A DNA stretch of 64,000 nt from Sphingobacterium athyrii (GTDB lineage Bacteria; Bacteroidota; Bacteroidia; Sphingobacteriales; Sphingobacteriaceae): the NCBI RefSeq assembly GCF_003071065.1, contig NZ_QCXX01000006.1, forward strand, positions 124,001-188,000, given 5' to 3'. Below the pieces are notes generated by a model that saw only the letters and a list, made by a program, of their open reading frames with translations, had not been told where the DNA came from and searched no databases. Numbering within the stretch: position 1 is the first letter of the stretch; each line of letters starts with the position of its first letter. Below, in pieces: positions 1 through 6,844 of this stretch. The position numbers were made by a program, and so were the translations under genes.

Positions 1-546
1 TTTGATAGCATCTAGTCCGGAATTTGTAGCAAATTGTCTGATGATTTTCCCCACTCGCTCATAAGAGCTATTGTATTTTTGCTCTGTCAGTAGCTGCGAT
101 AATTGGCATAAATCTTCAATATGAATTTTCTTCCCCTTTTCTCGGTCAAATCGTTTTGTGATATATGCTAATTCTCCAGTAGCTGTTCGTATCAGGGAGT
201 GCTCAGCAGTTTCTATTTTAAATAGCTTAGCCAAATGCATTGTTAAATCTTCTACTTCAGGCATAAAAAGAAAATCTGTAGATTGGGGCTTAAGGATATA
301 TTCTCCCCATAAGCCGACAAGTGTTAGTCGTTTACTACCCTTTTCCCCATTTAAACTAAGTGATATCTTGGGTTGCACGCCGGTTAACGCCAGTCTTTCA
401 TTTACTGTTATTTGAGCTAATTTATTTAATTTTTCCCTATCTAATTCCAGATAAGGAACTTGGGCTGTGCCAAAAAACTTTTTTGAGCATGCAATATGGT
501 ATTCCCCACTTTCAACTGGCTGGTAGCAAAATAAACAATTAAGCAT
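1..546 (-). CDS. hipT: HipT-like serine/threonine kinase toxin (3' end outside window)
   Basis: Read on the minus strand from an ATG at 546, this frame stays open for 182 codons to the window edge. It carries the kinase core of HipA without the N-terminal subdomain, which is a separate gene just upstream. The start MLNCLFCYQP has a CxxC pair. A Gly-rich loop G56-V-Q-P-K-I-S62 sits where HipA/HipT kinases have their regulatory loop, and serines here are the usual autophosphorylation sites. The start overlaps the stop of the upstream gene by 8 bases, which suggests translational coupling. HipT-type kinases phosphorylate an aminoacyl-tRNA synthetase (tryptophanyl-tRNA synthetase in the studied E. 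coli case); the target here is unknown. The catalytic Asp region lies outside the window. Confidence 0.82.
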   Translation of the reverse strand, partial: MLNCLFCYQPVESGEYHIACSKKFFGTAQVPYLELDREKLNKLAQITVNERLALTGVQPKISLSLNGEKGSKRLTLVGLWGEYILKPQSTDFLFMPEVEDLTMHLAKLFKIETAEHSLIRTATGELAYITKRFDREKGKKIHIEDLCQLSQLLTEQKYNSSYERVGKIIRQFATNSGLDAIK

Positions 547-874
547 GATCTTCCGCCTCCATCGGATAGACGGAAACGGCCCCAATGGTGTCCCGGCATA
601 GATTAATCAATAATTCAAAGCGGTCTCGGGGATTGAGTTTCCAATACTTTTCACCTATTTCCAATAACCATCCCTCTGGAATCAGACCGTCAAAAAAGGG
701 AAAAAGAACATTGCTGTGGTACGCGTGTTCCGAAATCGGTAGGGTTAAACTGATAGGCTTAGGATCGGCTGTTCTGATATAATTTTGATCGTAGTTAAAT
801 GAATAACCACGATCGGTTTCAATTAGATATCCTGCTAATTGATCTTGAAAATATATTTTTGCTTCACGCGCCAT
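539..874 (-). CDS. hipS: HipS-like protein (HipA N-terminal subdomain as a separate gene)
   Basis: This 111-residue protein matches the N-terminal subdomain of HipA (couple_hipA type): it opens with a strand-turn-strand pattern (KIYFQDQLAGYLIE) and ends in the region with F-F-D-G-L-I-P-E-G-W-L. In one-piece HipA kinases this part is fused to the kinase core; here it stops at 539, and the core begins in another frame at 546. In the known three-gene HipBST system the small HipS protein, rather than HipB, counteracts the toxin, so the same role is inferred. Its ATG shares one base with the stop of the upstream HTH gene. A simple break of a fused hipA is less likely because both pieces start with an ATG and have clean domain borders. 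Confidence 0.8.
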   Translation of the reverse strand: MAREAKIYFQDQLAGYLIETDRGYSFNYDQNYIRTADPKPISLTLPISEHAYHSNVLFPFFDGLIPEGWLLEIGEKYWKLNPRDRFELLINLCRDTIGAVSVYPMEAEDHA

Positions 875-1077
875 TATGCTCTAATTTTATCCACTACGCC
901 AACCTCTTTACCAAATAAAGCTAATACATCATTTACTTTATCTAACCGAAGTGTTTTTTTTCCTTGTTCAAGGTCACGGACAAAACGTAAACCTACTCCA
1001 GCATTAAATGCCAAATCTTCTTGAGTAAGCTTTAGTTCCTTTCGTTTTTGTTTTACAAATAATTGCAATGAATCCAT
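874..1077 (-). CDS. hipB: HipB-like XRE-family antitoxin / repressor
   Basis: This is a 67-residue protein made almost wholly of one Cro/C1-type helix-turn-helix (LTQEDLAFNAGVGLRFVRDLEQG, with the recognition helix around residues 27-36). The length and its place as first gene before HipS and HipT fit HipB, which dimerises and represses its own operon. The ATG at 1077 is chosen because translation continues unbroken into the coupled downstream genes, and an operator-like palindrome begins four bases upstream of it. The short tail ending GVVDKIRA differs from the longer C-terminus of E. coli HipB that contacts HipA, as expected if HipS does the neutralising. Confidence 0.85.
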   Translation of the reverse strand: MDSLQLFVKQKRKELKLTQEDLAFNAGVGLRFVRDLEQGKKTLRLDKVNDVLALFGKEVGVVDKIRA

Positions 1078-1080
1078 ATC

Positions 1081-1180
1081 TATACCTTTTCTGATATAAA
1101 TATAAGTAAAAACAAATTATTTATACCACTTCGGGTATAGAATTTTTGCTTTTGCTGTTTTTTATACCTTATCGGGGTTA
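1081..1180. promoter_or_regulatory. Array of three HipB operator-like palindromes at 41-bp spacing
   Basis: The sequence TATACC begins at 1081, 1122 and 1163, exactly 41 bp apart. Each is followed after 6 bases by a match to GGTATA: GATATA (5/6), GGTATA (6/6) and GGGTTA (4/6). The middle site, 1122-1139, is therefore a perfect TATACC-N6-GGTATA palindrome. This resembles the E. coli hip operators (TATCC-N8-GGATA). The site nearest the gene covers the hipB leader up to 4 bases from its ATG. The 41-bp step is close to four helical turns and would put all sites on one DNA face. Binding by the HipB-like protein is inferred. Confidence 0.65.
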
Positions 1181-1245
1181 TTTTTGAAATCTTATTTGTC
1201 CTATCAAACTATTTTCGCCCTGTACTGTCTTCTAATAAAAAAGTT

Positions 1246-1634
1246 ATGGAAAAATCTTGTTTTAAAAAGATCGCGCGCTGTGGCTTAGGTGCATTTTTGG
1301 TGGTCGCGGGAATTGGTCACCTCACTTTTGCCCGAAAGGAATTTCAGGCGCAGGTACCGGATTGGGTACCGATCTCTAAAGACGATACGGTGGTCTATTC
1401 CGGTTTTGCTGAAATTGCCCTGGGCACGGCGCTGCTATTGGCCAGGGGTAAACAGCGTGCTGCCGTGGGTAAAATTGCAGCTGCTTTTTTTGTTGCGGTG
1501 TTTCCGGGCAATATACTGAACATCGGGATGGTTTCGGACTGGACAGCGATGGGAAGCGCCTTGCCCGTTTATTTTTCCAGCCAGTATTGGTTGCCTGGGC
1601 GTTAAAGAGTACGAGCAAACAAAATAGCTTATAG
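1246..1634 (+). pseudogene. DoxX-family membrane protein, frameshifted near its C-terminus
   Basis: The first frame (1246-1605) starts as a normal small DoxX-family protein: a TM helix, the H-L-x-F-A-R-K-x-F motif, PDWVP, a second TM stretch and VAVFPGN. After FPG the family sequence continues in the -1 frame: from 1509 that frame reads QYTEHRDGFGLDSD and then RLFFQPVLVAWALKS, ending at TAG 1632-1634. The in-frame ending (GMVSDWTAMG onward) does not resemble the family. About three residues between FPG and QYTEH seem to be missing. The gene is therefore called broken, or the sequence has a local error. It has no partner gene to suggest a specific role. Confidence 0.72.
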
Positions 1635-1642
1635 AATCAGGT

Positions 1643-2140
1643 ATGGAAAACGTAGAAGTTTGGATGCGGGGACCGATTGCAGGGATTCCCGATCTTTTGC
1701 AGCCGGTGGCTCATGCGCTGCTGCAGGCAGAAGAGGATATTGTGAAATATACTGCGCAGCTGTCATCTGAGCAGCTCTGGGCTCGTCCCTGTGGAAATGC
1801 CAGCATTGGATTTCACTTGTTGCATATCCGCGGTGTGATCGACCGCATGTTTACCTATGCTGCGGGCAAAGCGCTGTCTGCTGGGCAGTTCGATTACCTT
1901 CGGCAGGAGGGTGTCGTGGATATGGAGCTTAACGTAGCTACTTTAGTCGAAAACTTACAGCTGCAGATTGAGCAGGCCTTACAAATCTTAGCTGCTGTTA
2001 ATCCCGACACGTTGACCGAGGAGCGTTTTCTGGGCCGGAAGCGCATTCCAACAACGTTGATCGGCCTGCTGTTTCATGCGGCAGAACATGCACAGCGCCA
2101 TGTTGGACAGCTAATAGTCACTGTCCGCTGCGTAAAATAG
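1643..2140 (+). CDS. DinB-family (YfiT-like) putative metal-dependent protein
   Basis: This 165-residue protein is a four-helix bundle of the DinB/YfiT superfamily. Histidines fall at the family's metal positions: the first in GFHLLHIRGVIDRM near residue 60, and two in the C-terminal HAAEHAQRHVGQL near residues 146-153. Members include bacillithiol and mycothiol transferases and many uncharacterised enzymes, so no substrate is assigned. The start codon lies only 8 bases after the end of the broken DoxX frame, so the two could share a transcript. The length is typical for the family. Confidence 0.8.
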   Translation: MENVEVWMRGPIAGIPDLLQPVAHALLQAEEDIVKYTAQLSSEQLWARPCGNASIGFHLLHIRGVIDRMFTYAAGKALSAGQFDYLRQEGVVDMELNVATLVENLQLQIEQALQILAAVNPDTLTEERFLGRKRIPTTLIGLLFHAAEHAQRHVGQLIVTVRCVK

Positions 2141-2345
2141 GGGCGTGCCGAATGCTGTTTCTGGCAAGGTGTTGATAGAAAGTGGTTCCATCGGTGTATG
2201 GGGAGCCGAGAGCTGGATCAGGGCATCCATAGAGGCATTGGACGGCTGTGGACTGCAAGGGATTAATTCTTAATTTCGTATACTTGTAAGATTCCATTGG
2301 GAAATATATGATTTTTATAACCCCATATAAAGATAAACTCCGTTT

Positions 2346-3026
2346 ATGCAGATACTTTTGGTAGAGGACGATCGTCGTATCAGTAGCTTTGTGGTGAAAG
2401 GACTGGAAGAATTGGGCCATCGGGTCATTTTGGCGGAATCCGCGGAGGCCGCACGGGAATGGGTCCATGCCGAATCACTGGATATCGTGGTATTGGATAT
2501 TATGCTGCCGGGAATCGATGGGATCCAGTTTACAAAAATGCTGCGCTACCGCAAAAACTATATTCCGATTCTGATCTTAAGCGCGCTGGGTGAAATTGAA
2601 GATAAAGTCGATGCCCTGGAAAGTGGTGCCGACGATTACCTGGTCAAACCTTTTTCGTTTAAGGAGCTCGTCAGCCGCATCAAAGCCCTGGTGCGCCGGG
2701 ACAGTTATAAAAATATAGTTAATGACACCTGCATCGAAATTCGTGACCTCAAAGTAGACCTGGATCGTTATGAAGTCTATAAAGGCGGTGCAAATGTGGA
2801 TCTGTCCCCCAAAGAATTTAAGCTGCTTAAGTATCTGATCGAAAACCGCAATAAAACACTTTCGCGTACCGCTATCTTGCAGGCGGTCTGGGGAATTGAT
2901 TTTGACAATAATACAAATGTCGTGGATGTGTACGTCTCTTATCTGCGGGGTAAGGTGGATGACGGAACTGATACATCCATTATCAAGACGGTCAAAGGGG
3001 TTGGTTACATGCTCAAAACAGACTGA
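2346..3026 (+). CDS. OmpR-family response regulator for the metal-efflux operon
   Basis: The protein has a receiver domain in residues 1-115, with the acidic pair E7-D8-D9, the phosphoacceptor D51 in VVLDIMLPG, and a conserved Lys in DDYLVKPF. A winged-helix DNA-binding domain covers about residues 130-225 (LSPKEFKLLKYLIENRNKTLSR, VWGIDF, VDVYVSYLRGK, IKTVKGVGYML). It is followed after 2 bases by its kinase and then by a heavy-metal efflux operon, the common CusRS/CopRS-like arrangement. The likely targets are the phased TCTAAT repeats at 4371-4408. No upstream promoter with a good consensus is seen; the nearest TATACTTG is at 2279. Confidence 0.92.
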   Translation: MQILLVEDDRRISSFVVKGLEELGHRVILAESAEAAREWVHAESLDIVVLDIMLPGIDGIQFTKMLRYRKNYIPILILSALGEIEDKVDALESGADDYLVKPFSFKELVSRIKALVRRDSYKNIVNDTCIEIRDLKVDLDRYEVYKGGANVDLSPKEFKLLKYLIENRNKTLSRTAILQAVWGIDFDNNTNVVDVYVSYLRGKVDDGTDTSIIKTVKGVGYMLKTD

Positions 3027-3028
3027 CG

Positions 3029-4375
3029 ATGAACCTCAAGATCAGATTGACACTTTTTTCTTCATTGGTCTTCACGATCATTTTTGGACTTGCCACACTG
3101 GTCATCTATTGGATATTCTATAATTCTTCGGAACGCCATCTGATCAGTTCGCTGGAAAAAAATGCAAAGATTGCCGGGATCTACTACTTGGAAGCGGATG
3201 AACAGAGTCCTTTGAAACACCTGGAGTCTAAAAATCAATACGAAAGTCTGGTCAAGCGGGCCATGGTAGCGGTCTATAATGCCGAGGGCCGGGTAAGCTA
3301 CGGTGGCTTGAAGTCGGATAGTCAAATCAATAAAAGCTTGCTGACGCAGCTGAAATCACAAAAAAAAGTTTATTTTAAAACGGAGGATAGCTTTTATTTC
3401 GGCCTATATTATCCAGATAATCAGGGTGATTTTTTTGTGTTTGTCAAGGAGTCAAATGCGGATTTCAGCCATCAGTTGAACCGCCTGCTTTTTATTCTCG
3501 TGCTTGTTTTTCTGGTTGCTCTGATTAGTATCGTCCTGCTGTCGGTCTGGCTGAGCAAATATGCTTATCTGCCCATTCGGAATGTCATTCAGGAAATCCG
3601 GCATAAGGATTTAAATACCATCCAGGAGCCGCTCACGGTCATCAGGACGAAGGATGAGCTGCAGGACCTGATCGAAAGCTACAATGCGCTCCTGCGACGG
3701 ATCAGTGAAAACATGATCATCCGAAAGAATTTTGTGAGTTACGTCTCCCATGAGTTCCGCACACCTCTTGCCGGTATTCTGGGATCGATGGAGGTTTTTG
3801 GGACGAAAGCCCGCAGTCAGGCGGAGTATCAGGAGCTGGCAGCAACAATCACCGAACACGTCAATTTTCTGAACCAGCTTATCGGTAATTTTCTGTTGCT
3901 GACGGAAGACCGGGCCCTGACGCGCTCCATGGAGGTCTTTCGCATAGATGAGGTGGTATGGGACCTGGTGCCTAAGTTTAAGCGCACATTTTCCGTACCG
4001 CTGAAAATTGAGCTACAGGTGGATGAACCGCATTATTTTAATTTTCGGGGCAATCGCATGCTCCTGGCATTGTCGATCTCCAATCTGATCGAAAACGCGC
4101 TTAAATACGCCAATGGTCAGGAAGTGCTGGTGCGCATGACAACAGTCGATGAGCGTTTGTCCCTGGAGATCATTGATCAGGGTATCGGAATTCCGCAGGC
4201 GGAACTGGAGGCGGTGAAGCAGACCTTTTACCGCGCAACAAATGTCGGCAAAGTCAAGGGCAGCGGCATCGGTCTTTCTTTTGCGCAGATCGTTTTTAAA
4301 GACCAGGGCGTGGACTTTGCTATCCGTTCCGATGAACGAGGGACAACGGTATCGCTGCTGTTTCCAAAATTCTAA
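3029..4375 (+). CDS. Sensor histidine kinase paired with the efflux regulator
   Basis: This is a 448-residue membrane kinase. TM1 spans about residues 7-29 and TM2 about 152-174, enclosing an extracytoplasmic sensor of roughly 120 residues. A HAMP-like linker follows (LPIRNVIQEIRHKDLNTI), then the HisKA box with H241 in YVSHEFRTPLAGI. The ATPase shows the N box (SNLIENALKYA), the G1 box (EIIDQGIGIP) and the G2 box (GKVKGSGIGLSFA). The sensor holds few Cys, His or Met residues, so the signal cannot be read from it; the neighbouring genes suggest a metal ion. It is cotranscribed with the regulator upstream. Its stop codon already lies inside the first TCTAATC repeat of the next operon's control region. 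Confidence 0.92.
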   Translation: MNLKIRLTLFSSLVFTIIFGLATLVIYWIFYNSSERHLISSLEKNAKIAGIYYLEADEQSPLKHLESKNQYESLVKRAMVAVYNAEGRVSYGGLKSDSQINKSLLTQLKSQKKVYFKTEDSFYFGLYYPDNQGDFFVFVKESNADFSHQLNRLLFILVLVFLVALISIVLLSVWLSKYAYLPIRNVIQEIRHKDLNTIQEPLTVIRTKDELQDLIESYNALLRRISENMIIRKNFVSYVSHEFRTPLAGILGSMEVFGTKARSQAEYQELAATITEHVNFLNQLIGNFLLLTEDRALTRSMEVFRIDEVVWDLVPKFKRTFSVPLKIELQVDEPHYFNFRGNRMLLALSISNLIENALKYANGQEVLVRMTTVDERLSLEIIDQGIGIPQAELEAVKQTFYRATNVGKVKGSGIGLSFAQIVFKDQGVDFAIRSDERGTTVSLLFPKF

Positions 4376-4419
4376 TCTTTCTCTAATCTCTTCTAATCAA
4401 ACTTTAATTTACCTTAAAG
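4371..4419 (+). promoter_or_regulatory. Phased direct repeats, likely response-regulator operator
   Basis: TCTAATC occurs at 4371, 4382 and 4392, and a related TTTAAT follows at 4403, giving 11-10-11 bp spacing. This is one repeat per helical turn, the usual layout for OmpR-type regulators. The last part also forms a palindrome, CTTTAA-N6-TTAAAG, at 4402-4419, directly abutting the -33 region. Control by the regulator encoded at 2346-3026 is inferred from position. Confidence 0.55.
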
Positions 4420-4448
4420 TTGCCTGTAATCCCTGTCGCTTAGTTTTG
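4419..4448 (+). promoter_or_regulatory. Bacteroidota-type promoter of the efflux operon
   Basis: A -7 element TAGTTTTG (4441-4448) fits TAnnTTTG exactly. A -33 element GTTG (4419-4422) lies 18 bases upstream. Transcription would begin near 4455, so the annotated-looking GTG at 4448 lies inside the -7 box and cannot be the start codon; the next in-frame GTG at 4466 fits. Confidence 0.62.
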
Positions 4449-4465
4449 TGGAAATACAAAATAGA

Positions 4466-5740
4466 GTGAGAAAAATACGCATTGCATTACTTATTCTTCT
4501 TGGCCTGAATAGCAGGCTATCTGCACAGGAAATGCCCGAAAACCGTTTGCAAAAATCGGAAATAGAACAAGTCTTCTTAACACACAACCTGGCCCTGATG
4601 GCACAGCGTTTTCAGCTAAAGCAGGCTGACGCAGCGATCTTGCAGGCTAAGCTGTGGCCCAACCCCAAGATCTCTATTGGCGAGGTCAATCTCTGGAAAA
4701 ACTCCTCCAGCGAGGAAATGCCGGCATTGATCGGGAACTACGGACGGTACCAACAGGTGGCCGTGGAATTGGAGCAGACGATTGAACTGGCCGGCAAAAG
4801 AAAAAAACGGGTACAGCTGCAACTCCTTGAAAAGGAGAATGCACAACTTCAGTTTGAGGAATTGCTCCGGAATCTGAAATATGACCTCCGTAGCCAATGC
4901 CTGGAGCTGCAGGTGCTGCAGGAAAAGGAGCGTCTCTACGCCAATCAGGTTGGAATCTTTCATCAATTGACGCAGTCTTACCGGAACCAGTGGAAGGAAG
5001 GCAACGTCAGCGAAATGGATTATCTCCGCATCCAGAGCGAGTCCATTGCTTTTGGGAATAAACTGAATGAAATCCAGCAGGAGAGAATTGAAAAAATGAA
5101 CGATGTCGCACGTTATCTGGGGGCGAAAGGAAAGGCGTTTTCCATTGTGGATTCCATAGGCAACCCGGCCTTTATTGCGAATAGACAAAACGAATGGAAA
5201 GTCATGGCCCTGGATAATCGTGGTGATTATAAAATCATCCACAATGAATTTAAGAAAGGTCAGGCCCAGCTGGAAATAGAGAAAGCCGAACGTGTGCCCA
5301 ACCTCGATGTTTCGGTGAATTATGATCGGGGCGGCAATATTATGCGTGATTTTATTGGTCTGGGCCTGTCCTTGGATCTGCCCCTCTTTAATAGAAACCA
5401 GGGGAATATCAAGATCGCCAAGCTGGAACTGGAAAAAAACAAGGTTGAAATCGAGCAGTCCCGAATCGATATCGAACGTGAGATTGATTTTCTTTCGGCA
5501 CGTCTTAGTAACCTGGAATCTAGCCTGAAGGCTACAGATAATGGATTTGACGGTAGATTGGCTATAGCCCTGGAACGCTACGTCCGAAATTTTCAGGAAC
5601 GCAGACTGACGATCGTTGAGTTTATAGATTTTATCAATAATTATATGGAAAACAAAGAATCAATATTGGAACGAAAGGCAAAATATCTTCAGTATGGCGA
5701 AGAACTGAGTTATTTAGTCGGAAAGGATATCATCCAATGA
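4466..5740 (+). CDS. TolC-family outer-membrane efflux protein (CusC/CzcC-like)
   Basis: This is the outer-membrane channel of a tripartite heavy-metal exporter. A signal peptide (VRKIRIALLILLGLNSRLSA, cut before QEMPENR) precedes two long helical-hairpin repeats rich in Gln, Leu and Lys, with the typical EIEQVFLTHNLALMAQRFQL opening and the second repeat around DLPLFNRNQGNI. I chose the GTG at 4466 rather than the GTG at 4448, because the latter is part of the -7 promoter box and 4466 leaves the better signal peptide. The stop overlaps the next start in ATGA. The length, 424 residues, is normal for the family. Confidence 0.88.
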   Translation: MRKIRIALLILLGLNSRLSAQEMPENRLQKSEIEQVFLTHNLALMAQRFQLKQADAAILQAKLWPNPKISIGEVNLWKNSSSEEMPALIGNYGRYQQVAVELEQTIELAGKRKKRVQLQLLEKENAQLQFEELLRNLKYDLRSQCLELQVLQEKERLYANQVGIFHQLTQSYRNQWKEGNVSEMDYLRIQSESIAFGNKLNEIQQERIEKMNDVARYLGAKGKAFSIVDSIGNPAFIANRQNEWKVMALDNRGDYKIIHNEFKKGQAQLEIEKAERVPNLDVSVNYDRGGNIMRDFIGLGLSLDLPLFNRNQGNIKIAKLELEKNKVEIEQSRIDIEREIDFLSARLSNLESSLKATDNGFDGRLAIALERYVRNFQERRLTIVEFIDFINNYMENKESILERKAKYLQYGEELSYLVGKDIIQ

Positions 5741-6843
5741 AAGGGAATGTTGTAATGCTGATGACGTTTTTGTCCATCTGTCTCCTGTTGGGCTGTCAGT
5801 CATCGCAAAAGGAGGAACAGCAGATTGTGGGGACAAAAAACTTTTGCCTCAGTGATGATTTCAAACACCATATTAAAATTGATTCGATCCAAAAGCGGGA
5901 TGTGTCCGAACAGATTGCCTTAAATGGCGCAATTCAATACAACCAGGATGAACTTGCGGCATTGAAGAGCCCGATTCAGGGTATGGTGCAGTCTGTCGCT
6001 GTAAACGTGGGTGATTATGTGGAGAAAGGGCAGGTGCTGATCGCACTCAAAGGGACTTCGGTCAATGATCTGGGCAAGGAACTCCGCGAACTGGAAAATA
6101 GCCGACGTTTGACGGAAAGTAAAGTGAATAGTTTACGCAGCATGCTGAAAGACGGGATGGCTTCCCAACGTGAACTGGAGGAAATGGAGAGCGAACTGAA
6201 ATCGGTGGAGATCGGGATCCGGAACGTAAAGGCAAATATGAAGCTGTTGAACGGATCGGCCGAAAATGGCATTTTTTATATCCGTGCGCCCAAAGCGGGG
6301 TATATCATTGACAAAAAGGTGAGTCCGGGCATGACGGTGGGCGATGATACGGATCTAATGTCAATCAGCAACCTGAATGAGGTCTGGGTGACTGTCAATA
6401 TTTACGCAAATAACTTACCCTTTGTCAAAAATGGGGCGCATGTCAGGATCACAACACTGGCCTATAAAGGGGAATATTTTGAAGGCTATATCGATCAGGT
6501 GGCCAACTTTTTTGATCCCGAAGAACGGGTGGTCAAAGCGCGTGTCAAGCTGCTCAATAAGGATCTGAGGCTCAAACCGGGCATGAGTGTGGACGTATTG
6601 GTGGAGAAAGGATCCGCAGGGCAGAAACAAAACTTGCTGGCGATCCCCAAAGATGCGGTGATCCTGCATAACAACCAGAATTATGTCGTGATCTACAAAA
6701 GTGACTGTGATTTATCCTTGAAAGCTGTCGATATCGTATCGGAAAACGAAACCTATGCTTTCGTCGAAACGGGTCTGGAAGAGGGGGACCGCGTATTGAC
6801 AGAAAATGAACTGATTGTATTTGATGAATTGATGAACAGATAG
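5737..6843 (+). CDS. RND efflux periplasmic adaptor lipoprotein (CusB/CzcB-like)
   Basis: This is the membrane-fusion protein linking the inner-membrane pump and the TolC channel. A lipoprotein signal ends in LLLGC at about residue 20. Then come a barrel-sandwich/lipoyl half-motif (LKSPIQGMVQSVAVNVGDYV), a short coiled-coil hairpin (residues about 120-170), the second half-motif (IRAPKAGYIIDKKVSPGMTV) and a beta-barrel domain (VWVTVNIYANNLPFVKNG). The organisation matches HlyD_D23-type adaptors of CzcB/CusB pumps. The gene overlaps the channel gene by 4 bases, and the pump gene starts 2 bases after its stop, which indicates a tight operon. Confidence 0.92.
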   Translation: MKGNVVMLMTFLSICLLLGCQSSQKEEQQIVGTKNFCLSDDFKHHIKIDSIQKRDVSEQIALNGAIQYNQDELAALKSPIQGMVQSVAVNVGDYVEKGQVLIALKGTSVNDLGKELRELENSRRLTESKVNSLRSMLKDGMASQRELEEMESELKSVEIGIRNVKANMKLLNGSAENGIFYIRAPKAGYIIDKKVSPGMTVGDDTDLMSISNLNEVWVTVNIYANNLPFVKNGAHVRITTLAYKGEYFEGYIDQVANFFDPEERVVKARVKLLNKDLRLKPGMSVDVLVEKGSAGQKQNLLAIPKDAVILHNNQNYVVIYKSDCDLSLKAVDIVSENETYAFVETGLEEGDRVLTENELIVFDELMNR

Positions 6844-6844
6844 G

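Noticed and set aside
2118..2468. 116-residue minus-strand frame across the start of the response regulator
   Set aside because: It overlaps the receiver domain of a clear gene, and its composition is not protein-like.
4448..4450. GTG 4448 as the start of the TolC-family gene
   Set aside because: It is part of the -7 promoter box TAGTTTTG; the in-frame GTG 4466 leaves a proper signal peptide.
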